Notes under the pieces: model-generated
What the model was told of the DNA's origin: nothing
The model's input: the letters and a program-made list of their open reading frames with translations, nothing else
Database searches by the model: none
In this document: piece after piece, positions 9,682 through 18,959 of the stretch
Layout: every line of letters begins with the position of its first letter
How positions within the stretch are numbered: position 1 is the first letter of the stretch
Made by a program: the position numbers and the translations under genes
NCBI GenBank assembly: GCA_004020875.1
Contig: SAPZ01000024.1
Coordinates: 1-64,000 of the forward strand
Length of the DNA stretch: 64,000 nt
Reading direction: 5' to 3'
Source of the DNA: Mesorhizobium sp.
Lineage (GTDB): Bacteria > Pseudomonadota > Alphaproteobacteria > Rhizobiales > Rhizobiaceae

Positions 9682-10590
9682 TCACCGCAATTGCTGTGCT
9701 GCTTCCGATTGGAGAGAGCTCCGCGCACCTGACCAACTACCGATGGGTGATATTGCGACGTTATCGATGAGCCGCGTGTCGCCAAGCCAAGCCGCAGCAA
9801 GCAAGCGTGCCGGTCGGTCAAGGCTTGCTAACGATTGCAGGTCTGTTTCTCCGCGAAGCTCCAGGTATTCGAGCTCGCGATAGCCGGCAGCCAGAATTGT
9901 TGCACGCGCTTCATCAAGCGTAGGCAGGATGGGAGAGCCGCGTGCAAGCCGCTCGGCCGTATCGAGCAGGACCGATGCTAGTTTTGGGGCAATGGCGCGT
10001 TGGGCTGGGGAGAGCCGCACGTTACGCGACGATAGCGCAAGACCATCGGCTTCGCGGACTGTCGGACAGGGCACAATAGTGATCGGAATGTCGAGGTCCC
10101 GGACCAAGCGCCTGACAAGCTGAAGTTGCTGAAAATCCTTTTCGCCAAAAAAGGCGAAGTCAGCGCCGGCCTGCAGGAAGAGCTTGGCCACGACCGTCGC
10201 CACGCCATTGAAATGGCCGGGCCGGAATGCGCCGCACAGGCATTCGCTGATGCCGGACACTGAAACGACCGTGGCGAAGCCCGCCGGGTACATTTCCTCT
10301 GCGTCCGGCACATAGAGCAGATGCGTGCCCAGCGGCGCGAGCTTGGCAGCATCTTCGCTTTCCGTCCGAGGATAGGCAATCAGGTCGGCGGGGCTGTTGA
10401 ACTGCTTGGGGTTTACGAACAGCGTCACGATCACCCGCTCGGCCCTTTCAAGCGCCTTCCGCACAAGGCTCAGATGCCCGTCGTGCAAGGCTCCCATGGT
10501 CGGCACAATACCGATCGTGGCACCCGAGCGACGCCATTGCGCAACGACGGCGCGCAGCTCGCTCACAGTTCGAGCGATCGGCACGCTCAT
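9682..10590 (-). CDS. panC: Pantothenate synthetase
   Basis: 302 residues, the normal length of about 280-300. It has the ATP-binding motif PTMGALHDGHLSLVRKA, the VNPKQFN segment, the second nucleotide motif FFGEKDFQQLQLVRRLVRDL, and ADGLALSSRN. It condenses pantoate with beta-alanine at the cost of ATP, the last step of pantothenate (vitamin B5) synthesis. Its ATG overlaps the end of panB by four bases (ATGA type), so the two are translationally coupled. panC appears intact although panB is frameshifted. Confidence 0.95.
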   Translation of the reverse strand: MSVPIARTVSELRAVVAQWRRSGATIGIVPTMGALHDGHLSLVRKALERAERVIVTLFVNPKQFNSPADLIAYPRTESEDAAKLAPLGTHLLYVPDAEEMYPAGFATVVSVSGISECLCGAFRPGHFNGVATVVAKLFLQAGADFAFFGEKDFQQLQLVRRLVRDLDIPITIVPCPTVREADGLALSSRNVRLSPAQRAIAPKLASVLLDTAERLARGSPILPTLDEARATILAAGYRELEYLELRGETDLQSLASLDRPARLLAAAWLGDTRLIDNVAISPIGSWSGARSSLQSEAAQQLR

Positions 10591-11422
10591 GTGAAGTCTC
10601 CGGCCTTCAAGGCGTTGACATAGAGATGTTCGACCGCCGGAAAGTGCCGGTTCCGCACATCGGTGGCGTAAGCGGCGATTGCCGCCTCAGCCTGCTCACC
10701 GAGCTCGGCATAGCGTTTGACGAACTTCGGCCGAAATGAGGTGAAGAGCCCGAGCATATCGTCGCTCACCAGAATCTGGCCGTCGCAAGCTGGCGAGGCA
10801 CCGATGCCGATGGTGGGTATGTCGATATCGGCGGTTATCTGCCGTGCAAGCTGCTCCGGTATCTTTTCGAGCACCAAGGAGAAGGCGCCCGCCTCGGTTA
10901 CCGCCCTGGCGTCGCGCCTGATCCGCTCTGCATCGGCTCCCCGGCCCTGCACACGATAGCCTCCGAACGTGTTTACCGCCTGCGGCGTCAGCCCCACATG
11001 GGCCATGACAGGTACGCCGCGCGCGGTAAGGAAGCGGATGGTTTCCGCGATGGTCTCGCCGCCCTCGAGCTTCACCGCTGAACAACCGGTCTCACCCATC
11101 ACGCGCGCAGCGTTGCCGAAAGCGTGCTCTGGGCTTTCCTCGTAGGAACCGAAGGGCAGGTCGACGACCATCAGCGCGTGTTCAAGGCCGCGGCGAACGG
11201 CCTGTCCGTGCATGATCATCATGTCGAGCGTGACGCCCAGCGTCGACGACAGGCCGTGCCCACCATGCCGACGCTGTCGCCGACAAGAACGATGTCGCAG
11301 TGGCGATCGAGTAGCCTCGCGACCGGCGTGGTGTAGGCCGTCAAGCATACAAGTGGCGTTTGGCCTTTTCGCAATCGAATATCTGGAGGGTTAATCCCTT
11401 TTATCTCACCAGCCGCGCTCAA
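10587..11422 (-). pseudogene. panB: Ketopantoate hydroxymethyltransferase, single-base frameshift
   Basis: The first 50 or so residues (GINPPDIRLRKGQTPLVCLT, ending VLVGDSVGMV) are in one frame from 11422. The rest (HGLSSTLGVTLDMMIMHGQA to the stop at 10587) is in another. At 11259-11264 the sequence codes GGC-ACG where one extra T would give Val-His-Gly and restore the family consensus. The remainder is intact and includes EGGE, HVGLTPQ and the IGIGAS motif. The enzyme makes ketopantoate from ketoisovalerate. Either a true recent mutation or a sequencing slip. Confidence 0.88.
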
Positions 11423-11594
11423 CCGACGCCCCCTTCCCTTACGTTACCAACAGCGGGTGTCGCGTTTGGCATATTTTTGTGCGACTGCGAAGAGCTAAAA
11501 ACAGTGCTTGAGTAGTACGGTGTTGACGTGCTGGCTGCCAAGGTTACATTCAATCGATTAAGGCGCTCCGTTGGGCCAACCCACTTTCGCAAAC

Positions 11595-12557
11595 ATGGAT
11601 CCTCAGACAAGAAGAACCAAGAAAGGCAAAGCCGCCGTCAAAGCTGACGAAGCCAAAGTGGACCTGACTGCCGTCGTGGTCGCCGTAAACGACAGTGAGC
11701 CCTGTGTCCTCACCGTCGGTCATGCGGACACCCTCCCTTCTGGACCTTTTGCGCTTGAGCATCGATCGCTGCAGTCGGGTTTGAGGGGGTGGGTGGAGCA
11801 GCAGACCGGCCATGCACTGGGATACATCGAGCAACTCTACACCTTCGCCGATCGCGATCGCATCGGCACTGAGCGCCACCAGCGCGTCATCTCAATCAGC
11901 TATCTCGCATTGACCAGGAAGGAACAGGCAACGAACTCGGCCGCGTGCGGCTGGCAAAGTTGGTACGAATATTTTCCCTGGGAGGACCACCGCTTCGGCA
12001 CGCCGCCTGTGCTGCTCGATAGATTGCGGCCCCGCCTGATTGAGTGGGCCGGCGGCGCCAGCGAGCCGACCACTCAACGCGAGCGCCGGCAGCGCGCTGC
12101 GATAGCCTTCGGCTTCGACGACCGCCATTGGAACGAGGAACTCACGCTCCAACGCTACGAGTTGCTCTATGAAGCTGCTCTGATTGAAGAGGCCGGTGGC
12201 GGCAGGGACGCGATTGCGGCCGCGGCTGGCAAACCAATGGTCGCTGACCACCGTCGTATTCTGGCAACCGGGATTGCGCGGCTGCGTTCGAAGATCAAAT
12301 ACCGGCCGGTCGTGTTCGAGCTTATGCGGCCTTCCTTCACGCTGCTGCAACTGCAGCGAACCGTGGAAGCTCTGGCTGGCAGGCTCATCAACAAGCCCAA
12401 CTTCCGGAGACTGGTCGAGCAGCAGGATCTTGTTGAGGAGACTGGGGAGACCTCCCTCGACACGGGCGGCCGACCGGCGAAGCTTTATCGCTTCCGCCAT
12501 GCCGTTCTCGACGACAGGGCTATCGCCGGGACAAAATTACCGCTGGCGCGGGCTTGA
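11595..12557 (+). CDS. nrtR: NrtR-like regulator (Nudix-like domain plus winged helix)
   Basis: 320 residues from ATG 11595; an in-frame TTG lies 24 bases earlier. The N-terminal half (VDLTAVVVAVNDSEPCVLTV, GYIEQLYTFADRDR, VISISYLAL) is a Nudix fold without a standard catalytic Nudix box. The C-terminal quarter (FTLLQLQRTVEALAGRLINK, FRRLVEQQDLVEETG) is a winged helix. This is the plan of NrtR, which represses NAD genes and responds to NAD-related nucleotides. It lies 62 bases upstream of nadABC, with an inverted repeat overlapping its stop codon, as expected for a local repressor. Confidence 0.82.
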   Translation: MDPQTRRTKKGKAAVKADEAKVDLTAVVVAVNDSEPCVLTVGHADTLPSGPFALEHRSLQSGLRGWVEQQTGHALGYIEQLYTFADRDRIGTERHQRVISISYLALTRKEQATNSAACGWQSWYEYFPWEDHRFGTPPVLLDRLRPRLIEWAGGASEPTTQRERRQRAAIAFGFDDRHWNEELTLQRYELLYEAALIEEAGGGRDAIAAAAGKPMVADHRRILATGIARLRSKIKYRPVVFELMRPSFTLLQLQRTVEALAGRLINKPNFRRLVEQQDLVEETGETSLDTGGRPAKLYRFRHAVLDDRAIAGTKLPLARA

Positions 12558-12598
12558 CATACTTATAGTCAAGGTAGACATATTCCCTTATTGTCAAA
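12554..12598 (+). promoter_or_regulatory. Probable operator of nadABC
   Basis: TTGAC (12554-12558), nine AT-rich bases and GTCAA (12568-12572) form a perfect inverted repeat. A further TTATTGTCAA copy follows at 12589-12598, so GTCAA-type half sites recur. The element straddles the nrtR stop and precedes nadA. Binding by NrtR is inferred from neighbourhood only. Confidence 0.5.
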
Positions 12599-12619
12599 CC
12601 GAATATAATCGAGGCGCCA

Positions 12620-13594
12620 ATGGCTGGGGCGTTACCTATGGCTGCGTCCCTGTATGAGCGTGTCCGGCGGGTGATCCCTCCCGTTGAATGGCTCGCGTTC
12701 GCCGGCGATATTGAAGCCATCTTAGCGCTGAAGCGTGAGCGCAATGCGGTGGTGCTGGCGCACAATTACCAGACGCCCGAAATTTTTCATTGCGTGGCAG
12801 ACATCGTCGGCGACAGCCTGGCGTTGGCCCACAAGGCGGTGACGGTCGACGCCGACATCATCGTGGTTGCCGGCGTTCATTTCATGGCCGAGACGGCAAA
12901 ACTGCTCAATCCGAACAAGACCGTGCTCATCCCGGATCTCAGCGCCGGCTGCTCGCTGGCCGAATCGATCACGGCAGACGACGTGCGGCTAATGCGGCTG
13001 CGGTATCCGGGGGTCCCCGTTGTTACTTACGTCAACACTTCGGCCGCCGTAAAAGCGGAGTCCGACATCTGCTGCACGTCCGGCAACGCGAAGGCGGTGG
13101 TGGAATCGCTTGGCGTGGCGCGTGTGCTGATGCTGCCGGACGAATATCTGGCGAGGAACGTGGCAGCCGATACAGACGTCGAGATCATCGCCTGGAAAGG
13201 CCATTGCGAGGTGCATGAGCGCTTCACCGCAGCAGACATTCGGGAACTGCGCGATGCCCATCCAGGCGTCATCGTGCTGGCCCATCCAGAATGCCCACCA
13301 GACGTTGTCGCGGAGGCGGAGTTCTCCGGCTCGACCGCAGCGATGTCGGATTATGTCGAGCGGGAGAAACCGACGCGTGTCGTCCTTCTGACCGAATGTT
13401 CGATGAGCGACAACGTCGCGGTCGCGCATCCCGACGTCGAGTTCGTTCGCCCATGCAACCTGTGCCCGCACATGAAGCGCATCAACCTGGCCAACATTCG
13501 CGCCGCGCTCGAGCAGAACCGGCATGAGGTCCGGATTGATCCCGAAATTGCCGGCCCCGCCCGCCGCGCGGTCGAGCGCATGCTTTCCCTATGA
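12620..13594 (+). CDS. nadA: Quinolinate synthase A
   Basis: 324 residues. It condenses iminoaspartate with dihydroxyacetone phosphate to quinolinate, using a 4Fe-4S cluster. Visible motifs are AHNYQTPEIFH near the N-terminus, GVHFMAETAKLLNP, the first cluster cysteine region LSAGCSLAES, YVNTSAAVKAESD with CCTSGNA, and the C-terminal CNLCPHMKRI. GAGGCG just before the ATG serves as ribosome-binding site. nadB starts inside its last codons (ATGA overlap), so nadABC is one operon. Length and motifs are complete. Confidence 0.96.
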   Translation: MAGALPMAASLYERVRRVIPPVEWLAFAGDIEAILALKRERNAVVLAHNYQTPEIFHCVADIVGDSLALAHKAVTVDADIIVVAGVHFMAETAKLLNPNKTVLIPDLSAGCSLAESITADDVRLMRLRYPGVPVVTYVNTSAAVKAESDICCTSGNAKAVVESLGVARVLMLPDEYLARNVAADTDVEIIAWKGHCEVHERFTAADIRELRDAHPGVIVLAHPECPPDVVAEAEFSGSTAAMSDYVEREKPTRVVLLTECSMSDNVAVAHPDVEFVRPCNLCPHMKRINLANIRAALEQNRHEVRIDPEIAGPARRAVERMLSL

Positions 13595-15132
13595 GCCTGG
13601 AGGTTCGCGACATCGCCGGGGCGCCGGTCGTCATCGGTGGCGGCATTGCCGGCCTGATGACGGCGCTTCATCTGGCGCCGGAACCGGTCGTGCTTTTGAC
13701 CAACGCGCCGCTTGGAACCGGAGCCTGCAGTGAGCTTGCCCAGGGCGGTCTTGCGGCAAGTCTCGGCGGCGACGACGGCCCGGATTTTCACCTTTGCGAC
13801 ACGATAGCTGCCGGCGACGGACTCTGCGACGAGGCCACGGTGCGGCGAGTGGTCCGAGCTGCACCCGAAGCGATTAGGACGATCCAAAGGTTCGGCGTCG
13901 CCTTCGACCAGCACCCTGACCGCGCGTTGCGACTTGGGCTCGAGGCGGCACACTCGCGACGGCGGATTGTGCATGCAGCCGGCGACGCCACCGGTCGCGA
14001 GTTGGTGCGCGTGCTCATCGCCGCGGTTCGGCGTACAGCCTCGATCACCACTATCGAAAATGTGGAGGTCCGCCGGCTGGTCGTGCAGGACGGGTCGGTC
14101 ATCGCCGTGGTCGCCGCAGGACGAGCCGGCGCGCTCGCTCTGCCCACGCGTCGCGCGGTGCTGGCGACCGGCGGCGTCGGCGGGCTGTTTTGCGACACGA
14201 CAAACCCCGCTGGCTCATGGGGTCACGGGCTGGCGCTCGCCGCATGGGCGGGGGCGGAACTCGCCGACTTGGAATTCATACAGTTCCATCCAACTGCGCT
14301 CGACGGTCCGCGCCGGCCGATGCCGCTGGTGAGCGAAGCCGTGCGTGGCGAAGGCGCGGTGCTCATCGATGAGCGAGGAGAGCGCTTCCTCGCTGACACA
14401 CCTGGCGGTGAACTTGCGCCTCGCGACGTCGTAGCGCGCGCCATTTGGCACCAGCTTGCCGTTGGACGCCGCGTATTCCTGGATGCACGGCAAAGTCTCG
14501 GCCCGAGATTTGGCAAGCGTTTTCCAGGCATCGCCGAATTGTGCCGGAGCGCAGGGGTCGACCCCGCGACCGACCCGATCCCGGTGCGCCCGGCGGCACA
14601 TTATCACATGGGCGGCGTCGCCGTAGACAGCGCCGGCCGCAGCTCCATCGAGGGATTGTGGGCCTGCGGTGAGGTCGCCTGTACCGGCCTGCACGGCGCC
14701 AACCGCCTGGCCAGCAACTCGCTCACCGAAGCGGCGGTCACCGCGAGCTGGGTTGCCGAAAGCGTTGCCGGCACGTCGTATACCCGGCGACCGCGCAGAT
14801 GCTCCACATTCGTCCCTCCACGACCAGACGCTTCCGCGGTCCGCCCAATTGTCTCCGCCGCCCTGGGTATCATCCGCGACGGCGAGGCAATGCGCGAAGC
14901 GGTGGCGACCCTGCTGCCGATCGCAGCTGACAATGTCGCTGCCTCTGGTCCGGCTTTGGTCTCACTGATGATCGCCGTGGCGGCCCTGGGGCGGGAAGAG
15001 AGTCGAGGCGCGCACTGTCGGTCCGATTTCCCGCTCCACGATGCCGACGCGCGCCCATCACGGCTGACACTGCACAGCGCAATGCGGGCCGCGGCCGCAC
15101 TCGATTGCCGGGCTACCATACGGAGCACCTGA
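13591..15132 (+). CDS. nadB: L-aspartate oxidase
   Basis: 513 residues. An N-terminal FAD-binding fold (PVVIGGGIAGLMTALHL) is followed by SELAQGGLAASLG, FIQFHPTAL, the HYHMGGVAVD active-site stretch and the closing flavin motif ACGEVACTGLHGANRLASNS. It oxidises L-aspartate to iminoaspartate for NadA. The C-terminal helical part is somewhat shorter than in E. coli NadB but present. It overlaps nadA by four bases, and its TGA touches the GTG start of nadC. Confidence 0.96.
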   Translation: MSLEVRDIAGAPVVIGGGIAGLMTALHLAPEPVVLLTNAPLGTGACSELAQGGLAASLGGDDGPDFHLCDTIAAGDGLCDEATVRRVVRAAPEAIRTIQRFGVAFDQHPDRALRLGLEAAHSRRRIVHAAGDATGRELVRVLIAAVRRTASITTIENVEVRRLVVQDGSVIAVVAAGRAGALALPTRRAVLATGGVGGLFCDTTNPAGSWGHGLALAAWAGAELADLEFIQFHPTALDGPRRPMPLVSEAVRGEGAVLIDERGERFLADTPGGELAPRDVVARAIWHQLAVGRRVFLDARQSLGPRFGKRFPGIAELCRSAGVDPATDPIPVRPAAHYHMGGVAVDSAGRSSIEGLWACGEVACTGLHGANRLASNSLTEAAVTASWVAESVAGTSYTRRPRRCSTFVPPRPDASAVRPIVSAALGIIRDGEAMREAVATLLPIAADNVAASGPALVSLMIAVAALGREESRGAHCRSDFPLHDADARPSRLTLHSAMRAAAALDCRATIRST

Positions 15133-15133
15133 T

Positions 15134-16015
15134 GTGATTTCATTCTCCCCCCTCCCCGCGACCCTGATCGAACCGATTGTGCGCGGTGCGCTCCTCGAAG
15201 ACCTGGGCAGATGCGGCGACCTGACCAGCGATGCGGTTATCCCGCATGATTGCACTGCCACGTTGGTGCTCAGATCGAGGCAGGCGGGCGTCGTTGCCGG
15301 GCTCGATCTGGTCTCGTACGCCTTCCTGCTCGTGGAACCGGCGATCAACATCCAGATCTGGCGCCCTGATGGCAGCGATGTCGGGGCCGGGGAAACCATT
15401 GCAAGATTGTCCGGACCCGCGCGAGGCCTGCTCACGGCCGAACGCACTGCCCTCAATTTCTTATGCCGGCTGAGCGGCATTGCCACTGCCACAGCGGCGA
15501 TGGTTGAGGCCGTGCGCGGTCACAAGGCGAGGATCGTATCGACGCGAAAGACGACGCCCGGCCTGCGGGTATTGGAAAAATACGCCGTGCGCGTCGGCGG
15601 CGGTGCCAATCACCGCTTCGGCCTCGATGACGGCGTGCTCATAAAGGACAATCACATCGCGATCGCCGGCGATATCCGCACAGCAATAGAGCGGGCGCGC
15701 GCCGCCGCAGGGCATATGGTGAAGGTCGAGGTTGAGGTCGACACGCTGAAGCAGCTCGATGCAGCGCTCGCGATTGGTGTTGACGCGGTGCTGCTCGACA
15801 ATATGTCGGTCGAGGATCTTGCCCGCGCGGTTTCTATAGTGGGTGGCCGTACGATCACCGAGGCTTCCGGTCGGGTGACGCCGAAAACGGCGGCGGCGAT
15901 TGCGGCGACCGGTGTCGATCTCATCTCCATGGGATGGCTGACGCACAGCGCCCCGATCCTCGACATCGGCCTGGACATGCCGGACCACCAGAACATCTGC
16001 AAGCATTTGAACTGA
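15134..16015 (+). CDS. nadC: Nicotinate-nucleotide pyrophosphorylase (carboxylating)
   Basis: 293 residues from a GTG start that overlaps the nadB stop (TGATGTG). Motifs are LEDLGRCGDLTSDA, ERTALNFLCRLSGIATATA, the TRKTTPGLRVLEKYAV phosphoribosyl-pyrophosphate region, GGGANHRFGLDDGVLIKDNH and VDAVLLDNMS. It converts quinolinate and PRPP to nicotinate mononucleotide, the third step of de novo NAD synthesis and the end of this operon. After it 165 bases precede bioB, so bio transcription may be separate or continuous. Confidence 0.96.
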   Translation: MISFSPLPATLIEPIVRGALLEDLGRCGDLTSDAVIPHDCTATLVLRSRQAGVVAGLDLVSYAFLLVEPAINIQIWRPDGSDVGAGETIARLSGPARGLLTAERTALNFLCRLSGIATATAAMVEAVRGHKARIVSTRKTTPGLRVLEKYAVRVGGGANHRFGLDDGVLIKDNHIAIAGDIRTAIERARAAAGHMVKVEVEVDTLKQLDAALAIGVDAVLLDNMSVEDLARAVSIVGGRTITEASGRVTPKTAAAIAATGVDLISMGWLTHSAPILDIGLDMPDHQNICKHLN

Positions 16016-16180
16016 GGATTACGGCATGAGGAGCAACATCAGCTCGGCAGGCGTAGGAAGGCGGTGGAAAGACGTGCCGCAGCTCGCCTTTTAGCGAGTG
16101 CGCTCCAAAGCCAAGTCGGACCGAGCTTGCCGGTCGACAGACTCCTGAAGGCGTACCGGACTAGCAACAAAGGTTTGACG

Positions 16181-17191
16181 ATGACGGTTGGAATGAACTC
16201 GGAGTTCGACGTGAACCAGACCATGCAATCGGTCGATGGAACGCCTCCGCGATGGAACCGCAAAGAGGCTGAGGCCATCTACGGCATGCCATTCAACGAT
16301 CTGCTGTTCCTAGCTCAGACGATCCACCGCCAGAACTTCGATCGAAACCGAGTGCAGCTGTCGCGGCTCCTTAGCATCAAGACCGGCGGCTGCCCCGAAG
16401 ATTGCGGCTATTGCAGCCAGTCTGCGCATTACGAAACCGGGGTGAAGGCGTCGAAGCTGATGAACGTCAAGCATGTCATCGACGAAGCGGCCAAGGCGCG
16501 TGATGGCGGCGCAACGCGCTATTGCATGGGCGCAGCGTGGCGAAGTCCCAAGGAGCGCGACATGGACGTTGTGGTCGCCATGATCGAGGGCGTCAAGGCG
16601 CTCGGCATGGAGACCTGCATGACGCTCGGCATGCTCGATCTTGAGCAAGCTGCTCGCCTGAAGCAGGCCGGTCTCGACTACTATAACCACAACATCGATA
16701 CCTCTGAGCGCTACTATGGCGAGGTTATTTCAACCAGGACTTTTGCCGACCGGCTGGAAACGCTTGGGCACGTGCGCGCGGTTGGGATGAAAGTCTGCTG
16801 CGGCGGCATCGTCGGGATGGGAGAAGAAAAGACCGATCGCATCGACATGCTGGTCACGCTCGCGAACCTGCCCGAGCCGCCGGAAAGCGTGCCGATCAAC
16901 ATGCTTATTCCCATCGAAGGCACGCCGCTTGCCGCGGCCGACGCCATCGATCCGATCGATTTCGTCCGCATCGTTGCGCTCGCGCGGGTGATGATGCCGA
17001 AATCCTGTGTAAGGCTGTCCGCCGGCAGGACGGCGATGAGCGACGAAACGCAGGCGTTGTGCTTCTTTGCCGGCGCTAACTCGATCTTTGTCGGCGACAC
17101 GCTGCTGACGGCGGACAATCCCGGCGAGGACAAGGATAGCCTTCTGTTCCAGCGTCTCGGCATCGAGCCGATGGAACTCGCCACGCAATGA
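16181..17191 (+). CDS. bioB: Biotin synthase
   Basis: 336 residues from ATG 16181, which has AAAGG about 7 bases upstream; the frame is open back to 16064 but that extension does not resemble BioB. The radical-SAM cluster motif is CPEDCGYCSQS; further marks are YNHNIDTSERYYGEVISTR and ICCGGIVGMGE-type sequence (here VCCGGIVGMGEEKTDR), where the cysteine binds the 2Fe-2S centre. It inserts sulfur into dethiobiotin. bioF begins four bases before its stop codon ends. Confidence 0.96.
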   Translation: MTVGMNSEFDVNQTMQSVDGTPPRWNRKEAEAIYGMPFNDLLFLAQTIHRQNFDRNRVQLSRLLSIKTGGCPEDCGYCSQSAHYETGVKASKLMNVKHVIDEAAKARDGGATRYCMGAAWRSPKERDMDVVVAMIEGVKALGMETCMTLGMLDLEQAARLKQAGLDYYNHNIDTSERYYGEVISTRTFADRLETLGHVRAVGMKVCCGGIVGMGEEKTDRIDMLVTLANLPEPPESVPINMLIPIEGTPLAAADAIDPIDFVRIVALARVMMPKSCVRLSAGRTAMSDETQALCFFAGANSIFVGDTLLTADNPGEDKDSLLFQRLGIEPMELATQ

Positions 17192-18327
17192 ACGAGGCAA
17201 TTCTTGCCCGCTATGACGCATCCTTGCGCGGACTGGCGCGCAAGGACCGGTTGCGGACGCTCGCACCGCGCGCCGGTCTCGACTTCTCGTCGAACGACTA
17301 TCTCGGACTTGCCGCCTCCAAAAGACTTGGCGAAGCGGTTGCGGCGGCGATTGCGCGGGGCACGCCGGTTGGCGCCACCGGGTCGCGGCTGTTGCGCGGC
17401 AACGCACCGGAACATGAGCAACTGGAGGCGGACGCCGCGGCATTCTTCGGCGCCGACCGTGCGCTGTTCTTTGGCAGCGGCTACATCGCCAACTTCGCCC
17501 TGTTGACCGCGCTGCCGCAGAAAGGCGACCTGCTGGTCCTCGACGAACTCGCCCATGCCAGCATGCATGAGGGCGCGCAGGCCGGGCGCGCCGAGTTCAA
17601 GCTGGCCGCGCACAACGACGTCGACGCTGTCGAGGACGCAATCACCCGCTGGCGCGCCGAAGGCGGCACGGGGCGCGTGTGGATCGCCGTCGAAAGCCTT
17701 TACAGCATGGATGGCGACCGCGCGCCGATGGAGAGCCTGGTCGCGATGGCCGATCGGCACCAGGCATTCATCGTCGTCGATGAAGCGCATGCCACCGGCA
17801 TCTGGGGACCGGACGGCCGGGGACTGGCCGCCGCGTGCCAAGGCCGCGACAACATCGTCACGCTCCACTCATGCGGCAAGGCGCTCGGCGCATCCGGTGC
17901 ACTCGTCACCGGGCCGAGGACACTGTGCGATTATCTCGTCAACCGGTGCCGGCCGTTCATCTACGCCACCGCGCCCTCGCCGCTGATGGCGGTCGCGGCG
18001 CGCGAAGCGCTGACTATTCTGTCCGACGAGCCCATGCGCCGCGCTCAGCTGCAGGAACGCGTTGCCTGCGCCGGCCGCCAATTGGCCGAGCGCTGCGGCG
18101 TCGTACCCAGCGGCTCGCAGATCCAGCCATTTGTCATCGGCGACGTTGGGCGCACCATGGCGGTGGCGGCGGCCCTGCAGGCACGCGGCTTCGACATACG
18201 CGGCATACGTCCGCCGACGGTGCCCGAGGGCACATCGCGCCTGCGCATTTCGCTGACGCTCAACGTCGACGAGACCGACATTTCCGCCATGGTCGAGGCT
18301 CTCGTTGAGGTGTTGGCCACAGCATGA
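17188..18327 (+). CDS. bioF: 8-amino-7-oxononanoate synthase
   Basis: 379 residues, family length. PLP-dependent alpha-oxoamine synthase: LDFSSNDYLGLAASKRL, GATGSRLLRGNAPEHEQLE, VVDEAHATGIWGPDGRG, and the PLP lysine in TLHSCGKALGASGA. It joins pimeloyl thioester and alanine. Overlaps both bioB and bioD by four bases, so translation is coupled through the operon. Confidence 0.96.
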   Translation: MNEAILARYDASLRGLARKDRLRTLAPRAGLDFSSNDYLGLAASKRLGEAVAAAIARGTPVGATGSRLLRGNAPEHEQLEADAAAFFGADRALFFGSGYIANFALLTALPQKGDLLVLDELAHASMHEGAQAGRAEFKLAAHNDVDAVEDAITRWRAEGGTGRVWIAVESLYSMDGDRAPMESLVAMADRHQAFIVVDEAHATGIWGPDGRGLAAACQGRDNIVTLHSCGKALGASGALVTGPRTLCDYLVNRCRPFIYATAPSPLMAVAAREALTILSDEPMRRAQLQERVACAGRQLAERCGVVPSGSQIQPFVIGDVGRTMAVAAALQARGFDIRGIRPPTVPEGTSRLRISLTLNVDETDISAMVEALVEVLATA

Positions 18328-18959
18328 CCAAACGCATCGTCGTCACCGGAACAGACACCGGAATTGGCAAGACAGTATTTTCGGCCGGACTTGCCGGGCT
18401 GCTCGACGGCTTCTACTGGAAGCCGGTGCAATCGGGCCTCGACGAGGAGACTGACAGCGAGGTCGTCGCCCGGCTTTCCGGCTTGCCCGACGGACGCGTG
18501 CTGCCCGAAGTCTATCGACTGACGATGCCGCTGTCGCCGCATCGATCAGCCGAAATCGACGGCGTCGCGATCGAGGCCGACGATCTTTCATTTCCGGTCC
18601 TGCCGACACCGCTCGTCATCGAAGGCGCCGGCGGGCTGATGGTGCCGCTCAATCGACAGACAAGGTTCATTGACATATTCGAACAATGGCGGCTGCCGGT
18701 CATACTGTGCGCCCGCACCGCGCTCGGCACCATCAATCATACGCTGTTGTCGATCGAGGCCCTGAGAGCCCGCTCCATCCCGCTCATCGGCATTGCCTTC
18801 ATGGGCGAAGAGGTGGCCGATACGCAAAGGACAATCGTGGAATTCGGCGGCGTGCCGCAGCTCGGCAGGCTGCCGCACCTCGGTCCGCTGACGGGTGAAA
18901 CGTTGAGAGATGCAATGATTTCCGGCTTCGACCTGGCCATGATTGCCGGAGGCGACTGA
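18324..18959 (+). CDS. bioD: Dethiobiotin synthetase
   Basis: 211 residues. The phosphate-binding loop is VTGTDTGIGKTVFSAGLA, followed by YWKPVQSGL and VIEGAGGLMVPLN, all typical of BioD. It closes the ureido ring of dethiobiotin with ATP and CO2. The sequence overlaps bioF by four bases and its stop codon shares its last base with the ATG of bioA. Confidence 0.95.
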   Translation: MTKRIVVTGTDTGIGKTVFSAGLAGLLDGFYWKPVQSGLDEETDSEVVARLSGLPDGRVLPEVYRLTMPLSPHRSAEIDGVAIEADDLSFPVLPTPLVIEGAGGLMVPLNRQTRFIDIFEQWRLPVILCARTALGTINHTLLSIEALRARSIPLIGIAFMGEEVADTQRTIVEFGGVPQLGRLPHLGPLTGETLRDAMISGFDLAMIAGGD

